Shown piece after piece: positions 34,666-43,067 of a stretch of 64,000 nt of DNA. Source of the DNA: Corynebacterium sp. ACRPS (lineage in GTDB: Bacteria > Actinomycetota > Actinomycetes > Mycobacteriales > Mycobacteriaceae); the NCBI RefSeq assembly GCF_022346005.1, contig NZ_JAKRMY010000008.1:1-64000 (forward strand). Direction: 5' to 3'. Each line of letters starts with the position of its first letter. Position 1 is the first letter of the stretch. A program made the position numbers and the translations under genes. Under the pieces are notes generated by a model. It made no database searches, was not told the DNA's origin, and saw nothing but the letters and a program-made list of their open reading frames with translations.

Positions 34666-35428
34666 TGTCATGAGTCGCGACATGCTTGACGGGTGAGTCG
34701 CGACATCGTTGACAAACCGGCATCTCAGTTTCTTTTTGTTCTGGGATGCCGGTTTTGTTGTTATTTGGGGTCTAGGGGTGGGTCTCCTTGTTTCCAGTAG
34801 GGCTTTTGGTAGTTGCGGCTGGTGTCGATGTAGTGTTCGGTGATGACTTCGCCGGTTTCGGCTAGTGATGTGATGACGTGGTTGTCGGCGATGACCATGA
34901 GGATTTTCTTTCTCTTCCATTTGCGGCCGATGCCTAGGTGGAAGAGTTTGCCGGCGTAGCGCACGGTGGTTTTGCCGTTGTCCCAGACGACGTCGTTTCT
35001 TGTGCGCCATTCTTGTGTCGGGTTGTGGGCTGGGTTGGCTTTGGTGCCGGTGGTGTAGGCCTGGTGTGGGGTGCGTCGGCCTAGGGCTTTGTGGGGGCGT
35101 GTGGTGTTGTAGTAGTCGCGGAATTCATTGAGGAGTGTCTGCAGTTCAGCGACGGCTTTAGCGGGTGGTCGGGCGTTGATCGATTTTTGAGTGTTTGGTG
35201 GAAGCGCTCGATTTTTCCTTGAGTTTGGGGATGGCCTGGACGACCATTTTTCTGTTGGATGCGGTGGTGGTTGAGGGTTTTCTCGAATGCGTTGCGGCCT
35301 CCTTTTCGACCTGTGAGTCGTGCCGTAAAGACCAGTCCGTTGTCGGTGAGTGTGGATGCGGGTGGCCCGTAGGTGTCGATGAGGTGTTGGAGCGTTTCTG
35401 CGACTGCAGTGCCTGTAAACGCGTGCTG
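34666..35428 (-). mobile_element. IS481 family element, 3' fragment
   Basis: The remnant starts one base after tRNA-Gly, with two direct repeats of TGAGTCGCGACAT-NN-TTGAC (34671-34690 and 34694-34713) at its end. A hairpin AAACCGGCATC/GATGCCGGTTTT at about 34714-34756 would stop transcription. The transposase 5' part is absent because the IS3 element starts at 35429. Confidence 0.75.
34761..35428 (-). pseudogene. IS481 transposase C-terminal fragment, frameshifted
   Basis: The integrase core is readable: TLTDNGLVFTARL and GRPGHPQTQGKIERFHQTL give the second Asp and the Glu of the DDE triad. Then the frame must slip at the T5 run 35184-35188 (A5 on the coding strand; A6 would restore it) to continue as [35 protein letters not shown] and a C-terminal beta-rich domain ([18 protein letters not shown]) ending at 34761. 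The N-terminal helix-turn-helix and first catalytic Asp are lost at the IS3 junction. It cannot be active. Confidence 0.8.
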
Positions 35429-35478
35429 TGAAGTGTCCCAGGTTTTGTTCCGTTTGAGTAGATGGGAAAATCTGGAAC

Positions 35479-35811
35479 ATGCCAAGAAAATTTGACCAGG
35501 ATGCCAAGGACCGCGTCGTTCGCTTGGTGGAGGATCGCATCCTGGCAGAAAACATGTCGAAGCAGGCTGCGTGCCAGGCAGTAGCTCCAAAGTTGGGGGT
35601 TTCATGGCACACGGCTCGTCAATGGACCCAGCAAGCCCGCCGTTCGGGAAACATCCCAGAACCTGTGTGTGAAGATTTGGCCGCCGAAAACGCGAGGCTG
35701 CGCCGTGAAAATCACCAGCTACGCGACACTAATGAGCTGCTGAAGGCTGCCTCAGCTTTTTCGCCTCATGACTCGACCCGAAACGTCGGAAATGATCCGG
35801 TTCATCGATGA
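35479..35811 (+). CDS. IS3 transposase OrfA
   Basis: The 110-residue OrfA is the DNA-binding half of an IS3 transposase. The helix-turn-helix lies at about residues 25-60 (KQAACQAVAPKLGVSWHTARQW). A leucine-zipper-like stretch follows (LAAENARLRRENHQLRDTNELL). The end SPHDSTRNVGND is out of step with the family pattern ASAFFAS, consistent with a one-base loss in the T-run at about 35757-35761. OrfA normally joins OrfB by -1 frameshifting. Confidence 0.8.
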   Translation: MPRKFDQDAKDRVVRLVEDRILAENMSKQAACQAVAPKLGVSWHTARQWTQQARRSGNIPEPVCEDLAAENARLRRENHQLRDTNELLKAASAFSPHDSTRNVGNDPVHR

Positions 35812-36713
35812 ATACCGGAATTATTTCTCTGTCGAGTTCATTTGTAAGACGTTGAAAAATAACCGGGCTGGTGGGTTTATCACCCCGCGTGGTTATCGCC
35901 AGTCCAAAGCCCGAGGGGTTAAGTGCTCGTCGCCTTCGTGATGCTGTTCTAGTTGAACGCATTAGTGCTGTTCATCGGGATAATTACGGTGCTTACGGTG
36001 TGCGGAAAATGTGGCATGCGCTTCGCCGTGAAGGAATCGATATCGGGCGTGAACAAACCGCCCGACTGATGCGCCTGGCCGGTGTTTCTGGCAAAGGCAC
36101 AGGCGGATCACCAATCACAACCCGAAAAGCTAACGTGCCTGATCTGCGCCCGGACTTGGTTGAGCGTGAGTTCAAAGCTCAGGGCCCGAACAAGCTGTGG
36201 GTGGCCGACATTACGTATGTGCGCACGAAGAAAGGCTTTGTCTACGCCGCGTTTGTCACCGACGTCTACTCCCGACGGATCGTCGGGTGGGCGTTATCAG
36301 ATTCGATGCGGACCGAAGCACTGCCACTGCAAGCTCTTAACCAGGCGATCGTGTGTGCTGAGGAAACAACAGGTCTCATTCACCATTCGGATCACGGCTC
36401 ACAGTATGTCAGCGTGGTCTACAACGAGCGACTTGCCCAGCACGGCATTATCGCTTCCACCGGGACTGTTGGTGATTCCTATGACAATGCTCTGGCTGAA
36501 AACGTTAATGGTTCCTACAAGAACGAGTTGATTCATACCCGCAGGTGGGATGATGTTGTCGAGGTAGAAATCGCGACGTTCGAGTGGGTGTCATGGTGGA
36601 ACGAGACAAGGCTCCACCAAAGCTTGGGATACCGAACCCCGGTCGAGGTCGAAACCGAGTTTTGGAAGCAGAACCCGCCACAGGCAATAATAGAAATCAA
36701 GGCAAATGCCTAG
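35792..36713 (+). pseudogene. IS3 transposase OrfB with internal frameshift
   Basis: OrfB begins as MIRFIDEYRNYFSVEFICK at 35792 in one frame. It continues as LSARRLRDAVLVERISAVH in another after the G4 run at 35915-35918 (three G would join them). The catalytic core is otherwise complete: WVADITYV (Asp), HHSDHGSQY (Asp), LAENVNGSYKNEL (Glu) and the end RLHQSLGYRTPVEVE. As written, a complete OrfAB fusion cannot be made. Confidence 0.75.
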
Positions 36714-36849
36714 GAACAAAACCCGGGGCACTTCAGGCCGCTCAGAACGACCACGGCACCTTATGGGGAGAACACGACCTCACCTACAGCCTCCATTAAC
36801 TAGCGCAAGCCCCTTGATAGCCTGGGAGCACTGCCCCCTCTAGAACGAC

Positions 36850-37248
36850 CCTCGACCACGGGAAAGCTCCGGTTTTGGACGCAATGTGGATATCTTCGAC
36901 CGTACTCGCCGCTGGGCCTTTAGGGCGAACAAACGCAATTGGACAGACGGCATCAACGTCTGGGTTGAAGTTGTCCACGCACACGCCATCGCCGCCAACC
37001 TCAACCTAGAAAAAGAACACCGCGACCCCCTCCCCGAAAAAGAAATCCACCGCCTCGCCCCCAGCATCGCCCACTGGGTATGGACACGATTCAATCCCGA
37101 ACAATTGTCCGCCATCCGAGCAGCACGCGGAAAATCAGGCGAAAAACGGTCCCAACAACGCAACGAAACAGCAAGTGAGGTACCGAATGGTCAAGCCAGA
37201 TGCACCCCGAAGGCTAGGCGTACGATCTCCAAGGCTCACCGCACGTGA
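36850..37248 (+). pseudogene. Plasmid RepA-like replication initiator, C-terminal fragment
   Basis: From about 36871 the frame reads GFGRNVDIFDRTRRWAFRA, then LPEKEIHRLAPSIAHWVWTRF and IRAARGKSGEKRSQQRN. This is the C-terminal (PriCT-like) part of the replication proteins of corynebacterial theta/rolling plasmids. The upstream primase-polymerase half is missing, cut somewhere between the IS3 end and 36870. GTG at 36886 is the first possible start. It suggests a plasmid once integrated here. Confidence 0.6.
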
Positions 37249-37462
37249 AGCTGCCCTAAAAATCGGTCGTCCTCCCCACACCATTCGCCGCTAGACATCG
37301 GAACTTCGTAAGGCGTTTATCGGACGTGCGCACGAAAAACGCGATAAAATCCGGGTGCTCCACAACCAAGGGCTATCTATGCGTGCGATCGCTAAAGGAG
37401 TCGGCTGCTCTGTCGGGACCGTGCATCGTTATGTGCACATGAAAGACCAGGCGCGTGCATGA
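37187..37462 (+). pseudogene. Plasmid helix-turn-helix protein with in-frame amber codon
   Basis: A frame from ATG 37187 reads LTAREAALKIGRPPHTIRR, stops at TAG 37292-37294, and goes on TSELRKAFIGRAHEKRDKI then GLSMRAIAKGVGCSVGTVHRYVH to TGA 37460-37462. The second part is a clear helix-turn-helix of the type found in corynebacterial plasmid replication proteins. A Trp is expected at the stop (RRW-TSE), a one-base change. It overlaps the RepA fragment in another frame and may be its former C-terminal domain or a separate RepB. Confidence 0.55.
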
Positions 37463-37680
37463 TCCACATCCTGGCCTCCGTCTATGCAATAGGCACGTGC
37501 AGCTCACCTTGCTAAGCAAGCATGACTCACTACCTAAGCACCTAGGTTTTCAGTAGAGACACCCTCCGCGCATGTCACGCCCGCAGAAATGTAACAAATT
37601 AGAAACAATCCTATGAAAACTATTGAACTTAATGTAAAATGTAAAGACATTTTACTTTCTAAATATACGAAGGACATTTC

Positions 37681-38393
37681 ATGAAAAAAGTTGTTCATTA
37701 ATTCTCTCTAGCATGCTTGCAATTTCCTCAATTATCTCTCCCCCTGCAATTACAGAAGAGCAAGAGGTGGAAAGCTTGGATAACCCTATCGATGGGTCTA
37801 TCGAGCGGGAGTATAGGAACGTGTTTCTTCAGAATGGAATCACCGACAAGTCAATTCAAGATCGCCTAATTGGGAAAATTGAGAATGGTGAATTAATTGA
37901 CGCAGATAATCCAGAATCGGAACCTATACGCAGTGAAGAAACTGAGGAGTACGGTCGAGTAACGAAGAAGAATATATACCAGGATGGTTCCGTTAGTACG
38001 GTAGAAATGGGACCTAGTAGGTACGCTACTAGAGGAACCGGGATTTCCAATTGCCGAAGCTACGATCATTTGAACTGGGTTCGACACGATAACTGCCGAG
38101 TTGTGTACAACGGCATCGCTTTCTCGTACTCATTCTATGCAGATTATTCAACGGCAAAGAGTGGGAAAGTAAACGCTACGATTAGGAATATGCATAGCCC
38201 GATAATTCATAGAGCCATTGGCCACACTACAAGTTCGCCCTCCCTTGAAATAACCCAACAATGGCAGAACCGAAATATATCTCCAGCCTCAGCTAGAATG
38301 TCTTTCCAGGCAACTGCAGTGAAGGTTTTATGGACAACGACGCTATCTCTAACCCTTGAGGTTTCCGGAGGCCGCGCTCAAGCGTTATCTTGA
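37681..38393 (+). pseudogene. Secreted protein, out of frame after poly-A start
   Basis: ATG 37681 is followed by A6 and reads only six codons (MKKVVH). One extra A gives MKKSCSLILSSMLAISS and a complete signal peptide leading into the long frame that is open from 37713 (226 residues). The mature part is hydrophilic, with ISNCRSYDHLNW, DNCRVVYNGIAFSYSFYADY and two or more Cys; I recognise no family. The region is AT-rich compared with core genes. It may be a decayed gene, a phase-variable gene or a sequencing error. If ATG 37713 is used, the product keeps only part of the signal. Confidence 0.5.
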
Positions 38394-38400
38394 TGCAACT

Positions 38401-38583
38401 ATGATGGTATATGATATTATATTTTCTATATTTGCCGTAGCATTACTAGTGGCCTTGACACTATTCCTGATAAAAGCGGTGTCCTTTATAAAAGGGGTAC
38501 GGCAAGACATAAAAGACATAAAAGGAGAAGTTACTGGCAAGGGGAATTCTTCCAATAAATTCCAGGATTTAGATATTGAGTGA
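38401..38583 (+). CDS. Small single-span membrane protein
   Basis: The 60-residue protein has a hydrophobic segment at about 6-28 (FSIFAVALLVALTLFLIKAV), then a basic/acidic helix (FIKGVRQDIKDIKGE). The frame is open from a TTG at 38356, with GGAGG at 38367. It lies just behind the secreted-protein gene and could be its membrane partner; that is inference only. Confidence 0.4.
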   Translation: MMVYDIIFSIFAVALLVALTLFLIKAVSFIKGVRQDIKDIKGEVTGKGNSSNKFQDLDIE

Positions 38584-38983
38584 TAACTGTATTTCACAGG
38601 TAATATAGTTACCGCTCCTAGTGGTGAACGTTCAAGACCTGCACCACTGTTGAGTCAGAGTTTTAGGTGTTGAACTTTACTGTCTGCGTGCTAGTGCTCG
38701 CGTCACCTTTTCTCCTGCCCTCATGCATACCGGGAATCAGCCGACGATTAAAGGCAGGAGTCTCCGATGTGCTGACTCCAGACGGTGTGGTGCTTCACGC
38801 TTCGTTGTCTTTCGCCCAATTTACTAGCTCTCTGGTGCGATTTTAGCCCCCTCCGGCCACCAACCGCTGCCCACACAGTGTCGAGCAGTCCTTTAGCTTC
38901 GTAGATCGCATCCAAGTGCCCACCAAACAGGGGTCAAGCACGATAGAGAGTTATAATGATACTTCTCCACCCGGTGACAGGTT
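38584..38983. other. AT-rich non-coding stretch
   Basis: I see no gene in these 400 bases. CTCCTGCC at 38712-38719 and GGCAGGAG at 38753-38760 are inverted with a 33-base loop. The stretch lies between the ends of a plus-strand and a minus-strand group. Confidence 0.4.
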
Positions 38984-39433
38984 CTATTGAATAATGCAGT
39001 TTGACGATTCTTTTCCGCTTTCGCTCATCCAGATTAATCGAGTACGACTAGGAAAAGTTGAGGGAAAATCATCTTCGGCATCTAGCTCTAGCTTTGCAGC
39101 AATTTGCATTACTGGGTCTTTTTTATCATCTTCCTCTTTTTCTGGTACCTCAACGATGGTCGTGAAAATGAAAACGGAGTAATTTTCTTTCTCTGAGTCC
39201 GACAACTCTTCTCCAAATCCGACAATTTCATCAATAAGGAGACTAAATATCGGCTCGGTCTGGCCTAAGAGGTAAGCTTGTTCGGATGCTAAAAGAACCT
39301 TATGAGACTGTCTTACACGTTCTACTGCTTCCTGATATTTCTCTTTCGCTTTGGGCAGAGATTCGAATGGACAGACGAATTTCGTTATATAGCACCAAAT
39401 GTGGACGCTTGGATTTAAACTTTTATTTAGCAT
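38984..39433 (-). CDS. Hypothetical acidic protein of the island
   Basis: The 149-residue frame starts at ATG 39433 without a good ribosome site. It shows a helix-rich middle (LPKAKEKYQEAVERVRQSH) and a very acidic section (EVPEKEEDDKKDP, ELDAEDD). No signal peptide or membrane segment is visible. It may belong with the two secreted-protein genes upstream on the same strand. I do not recognise it. Confidence 0.4.
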   Translation of the reverse strand: MLNKSLNPSVHIWCYITKFVCPFESLPKAKEKYQEAVERVRQSHKVLLASEQAYLLGQTEPIFSLLIDEIVGFGEELSDSEKENYSVFIFTTIVEVPEKEEDDKKDPVMQIAAKLELDAEDDFPSTFPSRTRLIWMSESGKESSNCIIQ

Positions 39434-39444
39434 ATATTTCTATA

Positions 39445-39779
39445 TTATCTTGGAGTCCAGTTAGTGCTATAAGCACCGTTTTGCCTGTATTGGCCAATTG
39501 TCTTACAGTGTCTCTTAGCATGATTGTCACCGAATCTGGAAACGAAGTTATTTGCTTCTTTTTCAGCCTTTTCTGGATCATTTTTATGGTTTCCGATGAC
39601 GAAACCAACAACTGGGTTACCTGTTGTATTCTGATGGACTTGGCACTTCACCGTATACATCCCTCTATTATTCTTAGTCCGTGGGTCGTCTGGACCCAGC
39701 CCATATGCTAGGGGAGCTAAACAACTCAGTGCGACTAGAATGGATAAGATTCCAGCGTGATTTTTACAACTCTTTTCAT
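39445..39779 (-). pseudogene. Small secreted protein, out of frame after poly-A start
   Basis: ATG 39779 is followed by A4 and runs into TAG after 14 codons. One more A would give MKKSCKNHAGILSILVALSCLAPLAYG, a signal peptide, in the frame open to 39445. That frame contains TVKCQVHQNTTGNPVVGFVI, GDNHAKRHCKTIGQYRQNG and two mature cysteines. The defect is the same as in the 37681 gene. I recognise no family. Confidence 0.5.
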
Positions 39780-39796
39780 AGTTCAGCAGCCCTCAG

Positions 39797-40240
39797 TTAG
39801 CAAAGGAAAACGCCATCGATTCGGCCTGTGGCAACGCCAATATTAGTACGTGTCCCTGGTTGAATTGATTTGCATTGAGTGTCGAGCCCGAAGGCTAGCA
39901 CCACTTTTACTCGTTGTGGGTCGCTTCCTCCACAATTGTTATAAACTTGGACGAATCCCTTTTCTGCTCGCGCTACAATGCAATTTGGTGCTGGAACAGC
40001 AGCCATAGTTGTTAGGGTAGCTTCGGTACTGCGAACTTCGGACCCTGCGAAGAGAACTTCGGCAACTTCACCTTTGGCAAATCTTGCGCTTTGACCCGGT
40101 TCTAGTTCGGCAACTTTTAATTGGTTGGTTGATAGATTGAAAGTGGGCGTTTCGGTAGCAGTTGCAGTCGCAGTGGTAGCTGTAGAAGTAGCAATGAAGC
40201 CCGCGGTGATTATCGCTACTTTCCTAAGAAATAAAGACAT
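39797..40240 (-). CDS. Secreted protein with tendamistat-like cysteine pattern
   Basis: The 147-residue protein has a signal peptide (about 1-25), a Thr-rich stretch and a C-terminal domain of about 70 residues. That domain has four Cys: C-N16-C in NCIVARAE...YNNC (16-residue step), then RVKVVLAF, then Cys in DTQCKSIQPG and a final Cys. The first Cys step, the VKVV strand and the C-x-x-(I/V)-x-PG turn resemble the Streptomyces alpha-amylase inhibitor tendamistat. The inhibitory Trp-Arg-Tyr triplet is not present. The frame is intact, unlike its neighbours. Function is inferred weakly. Confidence 0.5.
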   Translation of the reverse strand: MSLFLRKVAIITAGFIATSTATTATATATETPTFNLSTNQLKVAELEPGQSARFAKGEVAEVLFAGSEVRSTEATLTTMAAVPAPNCIVARAEKGFVQVYNNCGGSDPQRVKVVLAFGLDTQCKSIQPGTRTNIGVATGRIDGVFLC

Positions 40241-40444
40241 TATTCTCCAACCCTGATAGCTTACTTTTCCAGAAACTTATTCGATCGCCTGAGAGCCGTC
40301 AAGAGGTTGTTCAGACTTAAATCTTAGCCAACCATTATTAGGGGCGTGCGCATTCCAAGAGTGCTGATGCATTACTGAGGTTGAGTCGTTGCTGCCATTC
40401 TGCATAAGACCAGGTTGCTGAAGCGTAAACGGACCGCCTCAGCG

Positions 40445-41030
40445 TAAAGTTTCTCAGGTATCGTTCCGTTTCAGTAGATGGGGAAATCTGGAACATGCCA
40501 AGGAAATTTGATCAGGATGCCAAGGAACGTCCGGTCCGTCTCGTGGAAGATCGCATCTCGGCGGAAAATACGTCGATGCACCCCGCGTGCCAGGCAGCAG
40601 CCCCAAAGTTGGGGTTTCATGGCATACGGCCCGTCTTTGGACTTAACCCTGCCCGCAGTGCCGGGGACATACCAGAGTCCAAACCTGAAGATTTGGCTGC
40701 CGAAAACGCAATGCTAGACCGTGTAAATCACCAGCTACACGAAACTAATGAACTTCTGAAGGCTGCCCGAGTTTTTCGCGTCATAACTCGACCCAAAATG
40801 TGGGAAATGATCCGATTCATCGATAACTATCGAGATCTTTTCCTAGTCGAATGCATGTGCACCGGCGTTATAAAATAACCGGGCTGGTCAATCGTTTTTA
40901 TTGTCTCGCATGATTATCGCCAATCCACAGGCCACAACCCGAGGACTTTAGCGATCCTTACCGTCGCGACTGCGTGCAAGTTGAACACAGGAGTACTCTT
41001 CACCGTGATAACGACGGCCTCTTTGGCGCC
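40445..41030 (+). mobile_element. Decayed second copy of the IS3 element
   Basis: The left end and orfA region copy the 35429 element (TCGTTCCGTTTCAGTAGATG, then MPRKFDQDAKE). Many substitutions and indels follow: MPRKF...LVEDRIS is recognisable from 40495, and MIRFIDNYRDLF at 40807. Nucleotide likeness to orfB fades near 41030 (CACCGTGATAACGACGGC). No right inverted repeat was found. It has the same orientation as the first copy. Confidence 0.75.
40495..40878 (+). pseudogene. Decayed IS3 OrfA
   Basis: The 127-residue frame keeps the OrfA start and end (LAAENAMLDRVNHQLHETNELLKAA) but has lost the helix-turn-helix (PKLGFHGIRPVFGLNPARS replaces SWHTARQW-type sequence). It runs directly into the OrfB start before stopping, so no transposase function remains. 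Confidence 0.7.
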
Positions 41031-41228
41031 GGCTAACATCCTAATCAAACCCCGAACTTCATACCGAGCCGGAGGCATAAACGTCTACACCACTACACGG
41101 GACTTGACCGTCCATATTAACGCAGTGCCCACGGTGGCACCGGTGAAAGATGAGCATGATGTGGTTGTCCCCCACGAAAAACATGACCTTCAACCCCCTG
41201 CGAGGCAAGACGGATGACTAACGAGTCT
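41031..41228. other. Unassigned island edge
   Basis: About 200 bases lie between the decayed IS copy and the vanW terminator. I see no gene, tRNA repeat or attachment site here. It may be further IS remains. Confidence 0.3.
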
Positions 41229-41275
41229 GGCTCCCGCAGCATGGCACTACACCCGCTGCGGGAGCCTTTGTCGTA
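41229..41275 (-). terminator. Hairpin after the VanW gene
   Basis: GGCTCCCGCAGC at 41229-41240 pairs perfectly with GCTGCGGGAGCC at 41255-41266. It lies 80 bases past the VanW stop. The T-tract is weak on either side. Confidence 0.65.
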
Positions 41276-41344
41276 CTCACGCTGGGTTGTGCGCGCTGCA
41301 TGGCCGCCGAGATTGGGCCAGCGGCAACGCACTTTGCTTACTGG

Positions 41345-43033
41345 CTAACCACACCGCACGATGGGTTGTGGATCGTAGACCGTGGTCTTGGTCTCGCGGG
41401 AAAGCTCCTTGCCGCTGAGATCCTTGATGATGCGGGTATCGGACGTCGTAAAGCCCGGGGCACCGGATGATGGCGAACAGTCGCTGCCTGGCACGGACCT
41501 CGGTTGTGGCTCGGTCTTGGCCCAACGGCCGTTATTGATGGATTCCACCTCTACCGTCTTGGTGCCTTTCAAGCGGACGGTGATCTCACCGCCGCCAAAA
41601 TTAGTCTCGATCTGCACTGGGGTATTGAAAGTATTGGTAAATTGCAGGTCAATGGCGCCCTCGTACACGGTAGCCTCGCGGCCGGCCGGGTAGCGGGAAA
41701 TGTAGTACGAGTGCGGGGTGTGCGCGGTATCCTGCATGCCCGCGAAGTACGCGGCGTTATACAGCGTGGTGGCGAACTGGGAGATGCCACCGCCCACGGC
41801 GGTACCGGAATGGCCGTCGATGATGATGCCGGATTCCACATAGCCCTGCGCGGTGCCGCGGGGGCCGGTATAGCCGTTGAGGGAGAAGGTCTCACCTGGG
41901 TTCACCACGGCACCGTTGACCTCTTGGGCCACCAGCTGAATATTGCGCCCGGAGGCAGAAGAGAATCCACCGGTGGAGAACTCGCCCACGGTATCGTTAA
42001 ACGTCGCGTTTTCGGCGTCCTCGGTGGTGAACTCGGCTGGGTCTGGCTTGTAGGTTGCGTCCCACTCGCGGTCATCGCCAGTCACACGCTTATCAAAGCC
42101 CTCCATGGTCGGCTTCCAGTCAATAATCTCGCCGTCCTGGGAGGGCGTGACCTGCTTGGAGCCACCAGCGAATTTCACTTTGGCGTTCACGCCAGGCACA
42201 TCGGCGCCATCGGTGCGCTCTTGCAGCAATTGCTGCGCGCGGTTGCTATCAACCACTAGGTGCAGCCGACCATCCTTTTTCTCAATGCTGGTGAACTGGG
42301 AAATCTCCGGCTTATTCAGCGTTGCGGTGACGTTATTTTTCGCCTTCAAGGTCAGCGGATTATCCAGGGCCTTGGCGGCGTCACCGGTACGCATCTTTTC
42401 AATGGCCTCGTCATTAATGGCCGGCTCAATTTCTTCCGGCTCCACCTGCACGCCAGCCTTATCGAGCCAATTCGCTGCCACCGCATCGTGCAATTCGGTG
42501 CCTTCTACGGTCTGCCCCAACGTGGGATCGGTGACCTTGAGCTGACCATCATTAAGCTCCAGCATGCCATCGACCGGATCGGTAGAAAGCTCGTCTTTGA
42601 CGCGGTCAAGGGTGGGCTGCAGCTTGCCATCATCCACATCGGTTTCAACCGGGATGTCTTCTGTAGAGCGAAAGAAACTAACCAACCGGGTAATGGGGTT
42701 GAGGGAAGGCTCCTCGATGCCATCGACGGCGGCCTGGTTATCCAGCGCCAGGCCGGATTCGGCAGGGGTAAATTCGGACTGCAGATCTCCTGCGGTCACG
42801 GTCACGGGCTGGGTCTCAACGCCCTTGAGCTCGTCCTCGAGCTTGGCCACGGCGGCGGTGCGCTCCATGGCGGAGATATCCACGCCGCCGACGGAGACGC
42901 TGCGCGGGATCTTGTCCTGGTTTGCTATGACATCCCAGGCATAAGCGATGCCCGCAATGAGGACGAAGCCAACGATCACGCCAAGCGTGATAAGCCAGCC
43001 CTTTGCACCGTTTTTTCCTTCTGCCTTCTTCAC
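41345..43033 (-). CDS. VanW family envelope protein
   Basis: The 562-residue protein has a short basic head, a membrane anchor (about 14-34) and a large outer part. That part has PG_binding_4-type repeats (about 45-330) and a VanW domain at about 350-500 (NPGETFSLNGYTG, GGGISQFATTLYNAAY, HSYYISRYPAGREATV). VanW proteins occur in vancomycin-resistance clusters and in Gram-positive envelopes, but their reaction is unknown. The C-terminus has a Cys pair that could form a disulfide. It follows the GH3 gene by about 34 bases on the same strand and may share its transcript. Confidence 0.85.
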   Translation of the reverse strand: MKKAEGKNGAKGWLITLGVIVGFVLIAGIAYAWDVIANQDKIPRSVSVGGVDISAMERTAAVAKLEDELKGVETQPVTVTAGDLQSEFTPAESGLALDNQAAVDGIEEPSLNPITRLVSFFRSTEDIPVETDVDDGKLQPTLDRVKDELSTDPVDGMLELNDGQLKVTDPTLGQTVEGTELHDAVAANWLDKAGVQVEPEEIEPAINDEAIEKMRTGDAAKALDNPLTLKAKNNVTATLNKPEISQFTSIEKKDGRLHLVVDSNRAQQLLQERTDGADVPGVNAKVKFAGGSKQVTPSQDGEIIDWKPTMEGFDKRVTGDDREWDATYKPDPAEFTTEDAENATFNDTVGEFSTGGFSSASGRNIQLVAQEVNGAVVNPGETFSLNGYTGPRGTAQGYVESGIIIDGHSGTAVGGGISQFATTLYNAAYFAGMQDTAHTPHSYYISRYPAGREATVYEGAIDLQFTNTFNTPVQIETNFGGGEITVRLKGTKTVEVESINNGRWAKTEPQPRSVPGSDCSPSSGAPGFTTSDTRIIKDLSGKELSRETKTTVYDPQPIVRCG

Positions 43034-43067
43034 GCCTTAAAGGTTAACGGGTAAAGGGGCGTTTTTC

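Larger units (their letters stand above)
35429..36735 (+). mobile_element. IS3 family insertion sequence with inverted repeats
   Basis: The left end TGAAGTGTCCCAGG-TTTTGTTCC (35429-35451) and right end (36713-36735) are 23-base inverted repeats with two mismatches. The length is 1307 bp. No matching target duplication is seen (CTG on the left, GGC on the right), which suggests rearrangement after insertion. It carries orfA and a frame-damaged orfB. Confidence 0.85.

Noticed and set aside
33958..35010. Extension of dcd upstream through the tRNA and IS
   Set aside because: The upstream part is antisense IS and tRNA sequence; the family start is at GTG 34527.
41117..41332. 71-codon minus-strand frame at the island edge
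   Set aside because: Covers the terminator hairpin and shows no family likeness.
34665..41344. Duplicate of the tRNA-Gly 3' end as an attachment site at the island's far side
   Set aside because: I looked for GGTTCGATTCCCGTCGTCGG downstream and did not find it within the window.
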